Shown one piece after another: positions 58,378 to 64,000 of a DNA stretch of 64,000 bases; the stretch's first letter is position 1; every line of letters starts with the position of its first letter. The notes beneath the pieces are model-generated. The model was not told the DNA's origin. It saw only the letters and a list, made by a program, of their open reading frames with translations, and made no database searches. The translations under genes and the position numbers were made by a program. This stretch comes from Alviniconcha marisindica (lineage: Eukaryota; Mollusca; Gastropoda; Provannidae), in contig JABMCL010002217.1 in assembly GCA_018857735.1 (NCBI GenBank), positions 607,501 to 671,500 of the forward strand, written 5' to 3'.

Positions 58378-61300
58378 GTGAGTTGTCTGCTTCCACGTGT
58401 GTTTAGTCAGGAACCGTCTGGTGTCTGTCTTTAAAAATAGCCGATTTGCGCAACTTCACCACAAGAGTGCGTTTGTGTAAACATAACTTCTTCCCCTTTT
58501 TTTTCTCACCAGTTTTGGTGTGACCAGAGAAGTACAAAATAATAGGACGTCTAACAGGTTTACTAGCTTAATTATCTTAGATAATTTGATGGCTGGATGA
58601 TATGTCGGCAGGTCTGTTTTGTTGCGAATCGCCTTTTCACTATAATTTCAGTGCCGTTACTAGTGTCAGTGACACTCATAGTTGAGGAGCTGCGTGAGAG
58701 TCGAGGTGGCCGTCCTGGGCTGGCCGTCCTAACGAGCCTCATGGTTTCCGTGGGCATAAAGCCATATTGAACTATACTCACGCATTGGTCTCAGCTTGTC
58801 CCTAATATGTCAACCGACATCCGGCGAAGACATTAAGCATCACCTGAAGGAAGGAAGTGTCAGTGACAGTGTCACTGACTCCCACCACCAGTATGAGTCG
58901 AACTCTGTTGTATTAACATCAGTTCCTTATCCGGTTTTGGTGGTTGTTGGGTAAACGTGCTGGACTGTAACTGTAGTGTAAGGAGTTAGGGTTCGACTGC
59001 TGGTCGAGGCGGGTTCAGGACCGAGGGATTACTTAGTTACTTTTTCAGTAGATTCTGAGTCACAGCAGACTTGAAGTCACCTTTGTGTTCACTGCGTGCA
59101 CAGACAAGGATCATTGCACATGTTTTGATGTTGCAGCTCCCATGTCCATCTTGTAGTGGCATGGATAGACTAAAAATGCATAATTAGCAGAAAAATCTAA
59201 ATGATGATGCTGGCAGTGGCAGCAAGGCAGTTTCCCAGCTGGGAGATCTTGGTTTGTGTCACTATAACTGTATCAGAGTACCATTATGTCACTGTGGGTG
59301 TGACTGTCAGTAATATATGAATTGTTGTGTTACATTTGATTTGCCTTAGAAAATGAGTTCTCACAAACAATAATTATAACACTTTACATAATAAATGGGT
59401 ATATTTGAATGTTTGACCAGTGCAATTAAGTATTAACTATTATTGAATAAAAATATTCTTTTAAATTTTTATTATAAATTATTTGCACTAAGTTAGCCCT
59501 TCTTTAATGTTCTTAATCTTATGTCAGGATGATCCACAGAATATAAAATTCTGTACTCTGACAGCGCAAGACCTGTCCCGCTCTGCATCAGCCCAAGACC
59601 TGCCACATTCCTCAACATTCCAAGACCTGTCTCCACCCCCAAAGACACTTGGCAGCCCAAGACCTCTTTCCCATCCCCAAACATTTTACAGCCCAAAGCC
59701 ACCCTGCCCCTCACTCCCCAGTTCTTTGACAGCCCAAGACCTGCCCCCACCCCCACCTCCTATTCTCAGACAGCCCAAGACCTACCCCCCACCCCCACTC
59801 CCAACCCTTGACAGCCCATGACCTGCCCCCCACCCCCTTGACAGCCCAAGACTTGCCCCCCACCCCCACCCCAACCCTTGACAGCCCATGACCTGCCCCC
59901 CACCCCCAACCTGTGACAGCCCAAGACTTGCCCCCAACCCCTCTACAGCCCAAGACCTGCCCCCCCCCCCCACACCCACCCCTTGACAGCCAAGACCTGC
60001 CCTCCACCCCCACCCCAACCCCTTGATGCAGACCCAAGACCCACCCCCGAACCCCTTTACAGCCCAAGACTGCCCCCACCCCAACCCCATTACAGCCCAA
60101 GACCTGTCCCCACCCCTTGACAGCCCAAGACCTGCTCCCTACCTCCAACCCCTTGACAGCCCAAGAACTGATTTTTACTGGTTTTGGTATTAATAGGTTC
60201 AGCAGCTCATTCTTCATCTTACTCTGGATAGGTGAGTTCTTCACTAATTGATTGGGTCCATGTTGTCTTCATGGATCATGAAGGAAAAAGAAAGAAAGAA
60301 ATGCTTTAATTTATATAAAGTTTAAAAAAAGAAGGTAGAAATCCCTTTGCTTTTCACTTTGAGTCTTGATTTTTTATTATTATCTAATTTACAGGTCAAC
60401 TTCCAGAAGTGATTTCATCTTTTATGCTGACAGATTGGTAAGAATAATTTGCATGCATGTATGTACAGAAGTGATGAAAATTAAGCACTAACTGAGTAAC
60501 TCAGTAACAGGAGAAAATATTGCTGCATTGCAGAAAAAATGTGCTGAATACAAATCTTTTCACTATTTTAACAGCTGTGCATCTGTTAATGTCAGTGTCA
60601 TTGTCAGTATTACACACCAGATCACTGGTGAACAAATAGCAGGGATGTCGGTCTTTGCATCATCTTGACAGCTGTGCTGAGTGTGCAACAGCTGTGCATG
60701 TAGAACTATGAACATGCATGTGTACTTTAATGGGGTGTGACTTATTAATATTAAGAATAATTCGTTGATTAGATGTTAATCATTCTTATTTCTGTGACTG
60801 TCTAAATAAATTGCACACCCCATAAAGGAGCTAGCCTTCTTCTTTCCAGAATAAATATAACTTATATAAGTTATAAGATTATGTTTCAATATAAGTTATA
60901 ACCTGTTAATAATCATATCAAATTTAGATAACGAGTTTCATTAGTGGCAATTATCTGGATCAGATAGCTGCACAAACTACTGTAAAAGTGCCATGAATAG
61001 CGCATGTGCCAATGCCACTGTAGCCTTTTTGAAATTTCTCCTTGAGTAGTACTGTAACTGTTACTGTTAGTGTGTGCCACGGCCCATGCATGCTGGGTTC
61101 AGAAAAGACTTTATTTTCAAAGGTTAATATGATATTAAAAGGTCATCTGAAAGTGAAATCTTCATTTTTGTTTTTATTTCGATGTAAAAAAAAAAAAGTG
61201 TAACTGTTGTTGAAGACATCTTTTCATATTTCATAAGGCTTTCACAGTTTGAGGTCCTTTAAACTTTGCAGCAAGAAAGAAGAAGAAAAAAACAGCACTG

Positions 61301-62842
61301 GTGAATGCAAAGTGCTGCATTTTTTAATTTTTTTAAAATGAAACTGAAAGTGAAACATAGAGTGATAAACAATGCCACTGCCAGCATTCTGATTTATTTA
61401 TTTTTTAATTTATTTATTGAAAAAGTGTTCTATTTTAGCTTTGTTTTGATCAAATGGAATTTTAGGAGATTATGTCAAGTTTGTGAGCTGCATTTTTTTT
61501 TTATTTTTTTTTTAAAAATAAAGCTGCAAATCAGCTGATGACCTGATGAATTGAAGGTCTCACCATCACAGTGTTAGTGCAGGTTGTGTTGCCTTCTTAA
61601 AAAAAAATAAATGGGCACAGCAGCTTCTCATAAGCTGTCTTAGTTTTAATGCAAAATTATGATTAAATAAAATATCACTTATAAATGTAATATGTTGCAA
61701 AACAAATGAATGTTTGGGAAAGTATGAACTTTATTTTATTTTTTTATAGCAAAACTGTTATACATGTGCTAAAATCTCTGTAACCCCCCCTTCTCATTAA
61801 TAAAGACTGTATAATAGAAATGGGAAAGGAAAAGGAAAAAATTCAAAGAAATCTGAGTGTTTAGTGAAATCAGGTTAAGATAAGATAAGAGGGTTTATTG
61901 TCCTTGCTAAAGTCATACACGGAAATTTGTCTAATTTTATTCCATCCATTATTCGTAGACTGATGCAAGTGGTAGAGGAGCCCTTCCCTCTTTACTTGGA
62001 ACTAAATTTATGGCAAAGTTAAAACTGCTAGTGCTACAGACCACAAAACTAAGGTCCAGTTGAGCCTGCTTGGCCCTGCTATGTCACAGTGGTGATGTTG
62101 ATCCCTTTTACTTGTTTTAGTTTTATATATATAGCACTATTCTCCACTGTCAAGCAGACTCACCTGTGTGTGGGACAAATGACAAGGACAAACTGCAAGT
62201 TAGTGTTGGGATGACATATTACAATTTTTCTTTTTACATGTGAATTGGGGAGATATTTTGGTCAGCTGTTGTGGATTGCAGATTCGACTTGTGGTGGAGG
62301 AGGGTTTGAACCAGCTACCCTACAGAGAATGCATCATCACCACACCCACTGGTCAGTTGTCATCTGATCCATTTTGCATTTGACTCTCAGAATTATTGCT
62401 TTTTTCAGTTACTGCACACACGCTGACCGCTGTTTTGATTTGTAGGTGTTTGCTGTGGAGACTGTACACAATTATTTAAAAAACATGTACTTGCTTGAAG
62501 TTAAATCCCTCTTAGTCTTACACCTCAGTGGTCAGTTGCAGATAGCAAATCATCATGCCTTTTAAGGTCTGAGCCTTGGTATCTTGTGATACGTTCTGCT
62601 AATTTTGAAACTAATGTTGATGACTGTAAAATGAGCGATGCCTTGTTGAGTTCCACCATTGGAATTAACATAGGGGAAAGTACCTACCTGTAGGATTTCA
62701 GAAGAAGGTAAAGTGAAAGGGAACACACTCAAAGAGTAGTGACACAAATGTGCATTTGAGTCAATTTAATTTTAGATAAAAATTGAGTTTGTAATCTGTA
62801 AATAGCTGATACAATTACAATGTTTTCTTTTCTTTTCTCTGT

Positions 62843-62901
<59 letters not shown>

Positions 62902-62908
62902 ACACACA

Positions 62909-62985
<77 letters not shown>

Positions 62986-63228
62986 GCAACAAAACAGCAA
63001 CAACAACAAAAACTTGATATTTTAGTGTATGTTTTTTTCACAGCAAGATGGTATTACACAATAAAATAACACCTTTGGTAAGTCACAAATGATATGAATT
63101 TTGTCATGTCAAGACCTGCTTGGTACAGCTTGAGTGTTGTTACAACAAAGCATAAGCAACTTCTGTTTCTTGTTACACAATAGTCTACTCAAACCCATTA
63201 TCTAAGTTCTTTATGATTTATTTGCATC

Positions 63229-63282
<54 letters not shown>

Positions 63283-63414
63283 AAATGCATGTGTGGTAGC
63301 AGGTGTTCATTTTTTATAACCTTATTGATTGTCTCCTGTATTTTGCTTCAGGTCAGACATACAATGGTTTGCAGTATGAAAAGGGAAATTGTGGTGTCAG
63401 CATTATGCGCAGTG
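58259..63414 (+). CDS. UPRT: Uracil phosphoribosyltransferase homolog (partial, C-terminus outside window)
   Basis: UPRT enzymes make UMP from uracil and PRPP in pyrimidine salvage; the animal homologs are cytosolic/nuclear, and the human protein is reported to lack clear activity while the fly one is active. Four exons (58259-58377, 60395-60437, 62282-62351, 63352-63414) join with GT-AG sites and matching phases to give 98 residues plus one base. Recognition rests on segments nearly identical to vertebrate UPRT: RELQTMLRDK, DFIFYADRL, IRLVVEEGLNQLPY, then YEKGNCGVSIMRSG, the loop leading to the active site. The ATG is in strong Kozak context (AGCATGG). The N-terminal extension before the conserved core is only about 30 residues, shorter than in human UPRT. 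The PRPP-binding motif and uracil-binding loop lie to the right of the window, so activity cannot be judged. Confidence 0.93.
58930..59035 (+). mobile_element. Possible tRNA-derived SINE
   Basis: GGTTGTTGGGTAAACGTGCT then, about 35 bp on, GGGTTCGACTGCTGG, close to the Pol III B-box consensus GGTTCGANNCC. Sits in UPRT intron 1. Confidence 0.45.
59550..60165. repeat. C-rich minisatellite, variable unit of about 24 to 36 bp
   Basis: Core ACAGCCCAAGACCTGCCCCC with variable C-rich spacers, about 20 copies, degenerate at the left. Produces long frames on both strands that I do not regard as genes. Confidence 0.9.
60395..60437 (+). CDS. UPRT: UPRT exon 2
   Basis: Acceptor aatttacag; one base completes Lys, then STSRSDFIFYADRL; donor TTG|GTAAGA, phase 0. 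43 nt. Confidence 0.92.
60438..62281 (+). other. UPRT intron 2
   Basis: AT-rich with poly(A)/poly(T) runs and the repeat end at 61,872. No gene seen. Confidence 0.75.
61872..61945 (+). repeat. Possible dispersed repeat end
   Basis: AAGATAAGATAAGAGGGTTT then ATTGTCC and GGAAATTTGTC, a form often seen at the ends of invertebrate retroposed repeats. Similar TAATAAAGTA-type ends occur near 17,280 and 52,670. Confidence 0.4.
62282..62351 (+). CDS. UPRT: UPRT exon 3
   Basis: Acceptor ggattgcag, encodes IRLVVEEGLNQLPYRECIIT then TPT and the first base of a Gly codon; donor G|GTCAGT. Too short for a simple ORF search; found by homology. Confidence 0.92.
62850..62985. repeat. Compound (TC)n(AC)n microsatellite in UPRT intron 3
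   Basis: About 24 TC units followed by about 40 AC units. Confidence 0.95.
63231..63281. repeat. GT microsatellite in UPRT intron 3
   Basis: About 25 GT units, 70 bp before exon 4. Confidence 0.94.
63352..63414 (+). CDS. UPRT: UPRT exon 4
   Basis: Acceptor ttgcttcag; completes Gly, then QTYNGLQYEKGNCGVSIMRS and the first base of the next codon; donor G|GTAAGA. The next exon is beyond 64,000. Confidence 0.93.
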
Positions 63415-64000
63415 GTAAGATTATATATATATACATGTATATTTTCTATCATGTATTATGTACATAATCCTGCGCTAATACTGATATGATCAGCAGCCAA
63501 AAAACTTCTGCAAACTATCATCAGAGTATTTGGACTGATGCATTTAGTACTGTATTTTTTTATTTTTTGTAATAGTTCTTTTTCTTACAAAATGCAATAC
63601 TGGACACTTGTGTATTTTTCTTTATAATCCCTCCTCTCCCCATAATGAAGTTATGGTGGTATTATTGGAATTACCGTGTCCTGTGTCTGTGTGTCTAGAT
63701 TACAGCTGAACCACTCAACCTTTTGTAAGCTTGGCATGAAGGTCCATCATTATTACTATATTAGCCAGAGTATCATGCGTTCTTCATGTTCAAGGTCTCA
63801 TGCAGTTAAATGATAACTGTTTCTGCTGTGTTCTCTGAATTATGATTTGTTTTTGCAATCAGCCTTAATTTGATGGTGGGTCATAATAATAAGAATGGAT
63901 AGCTCATGTGTGTGTGTGTGTAGACATATGTCATTGTGTGTGTGTGTGGTGTGTGTGTAGACATACACATAATCTGTGGTCACAGGAATTGTCTATTCAG
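63415..64000 (+). other. UPRT intron 4 (runs off the window)
   Basis: AT-rich with a short TA tract and GT tracts near 63,907 and 63,937. The next UPRT exon was not found before the edge. Confidence 0.75.

Larger units (their letters stand above)
58378..60394 (+). other. UPRT intron 1
   Basis: Contains a possible SINE and the C-rich minisatellite at 59.55 kb; no exon seen otherwise. Confidence 0.75.

Noticed and set aside
59493..60244. Gly/Trp-rich frames on the minus strand (WAVKGWG repeats)
   Set aside because: Products of the C-rich minisatellite in UPRT intron 1.

Overview
The window looks like animal nuclear DNA, most likely an invertebrate and plausibly a mollusc. The evidence is multi-exon genes with GT-AG introns, abundant mini- and microsatellites, SINE-like repeats, and two recognisable metazoan genes. 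The species assignment is an inference and is weak.

Minus strand, about 302 to 57,990: one enormous gene for a coiled-coil golgin, called here as giantin / golgin subfamily B member 1-like (GOLGB1-like). I reconstruct 25 coding exons with GT-AG junctions and mutually consistent phases, adding up to 28,728 nt or 9,576 codons. The gene runs off the left edge, so its C-terminus (where vertebrate giantin has its Golgi membrane anchor) is not visible. The coding start is at 54,979, preceded by an in-frame stop and probable untranslated leader exons near 57.7 to 57.9 kb. A single exon (42,734 to 22,845) carries 19,890 nt, 6,630 codons without interruption. Many exon edges in the 3' half and in the first introns are copied into tandem arrays in the neighbouring intron, so splice donors or acceptors are repeated several times. 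The 3' third (1 to 12 kb) is mostly minisatellite between small exons.

Plus strand, 58,259 to the right edge: the first four exons of UPRT (uracil phosphoribosyltransferase homolog), encoding 98 residues plus one base. The catalytic C-terminal part lies outside the window.

The two genes are head to head. The interval between their 5' ends contains two perfect GTCACGTGAC palindromes (57,935 and 58,176), the E-box type bound by USF and TFEB/TFE3/MITF factors. TFE3 is known to raise Golgi structural proteins, including giantin, in the mammalian Golgi stress response, so shared control is a testable idea. The remaining sequence is intron, with minisatellites, CA/GT/GA tracts, poly(C)/poly(G) runs and at least four copies of one dispersed repeat family.
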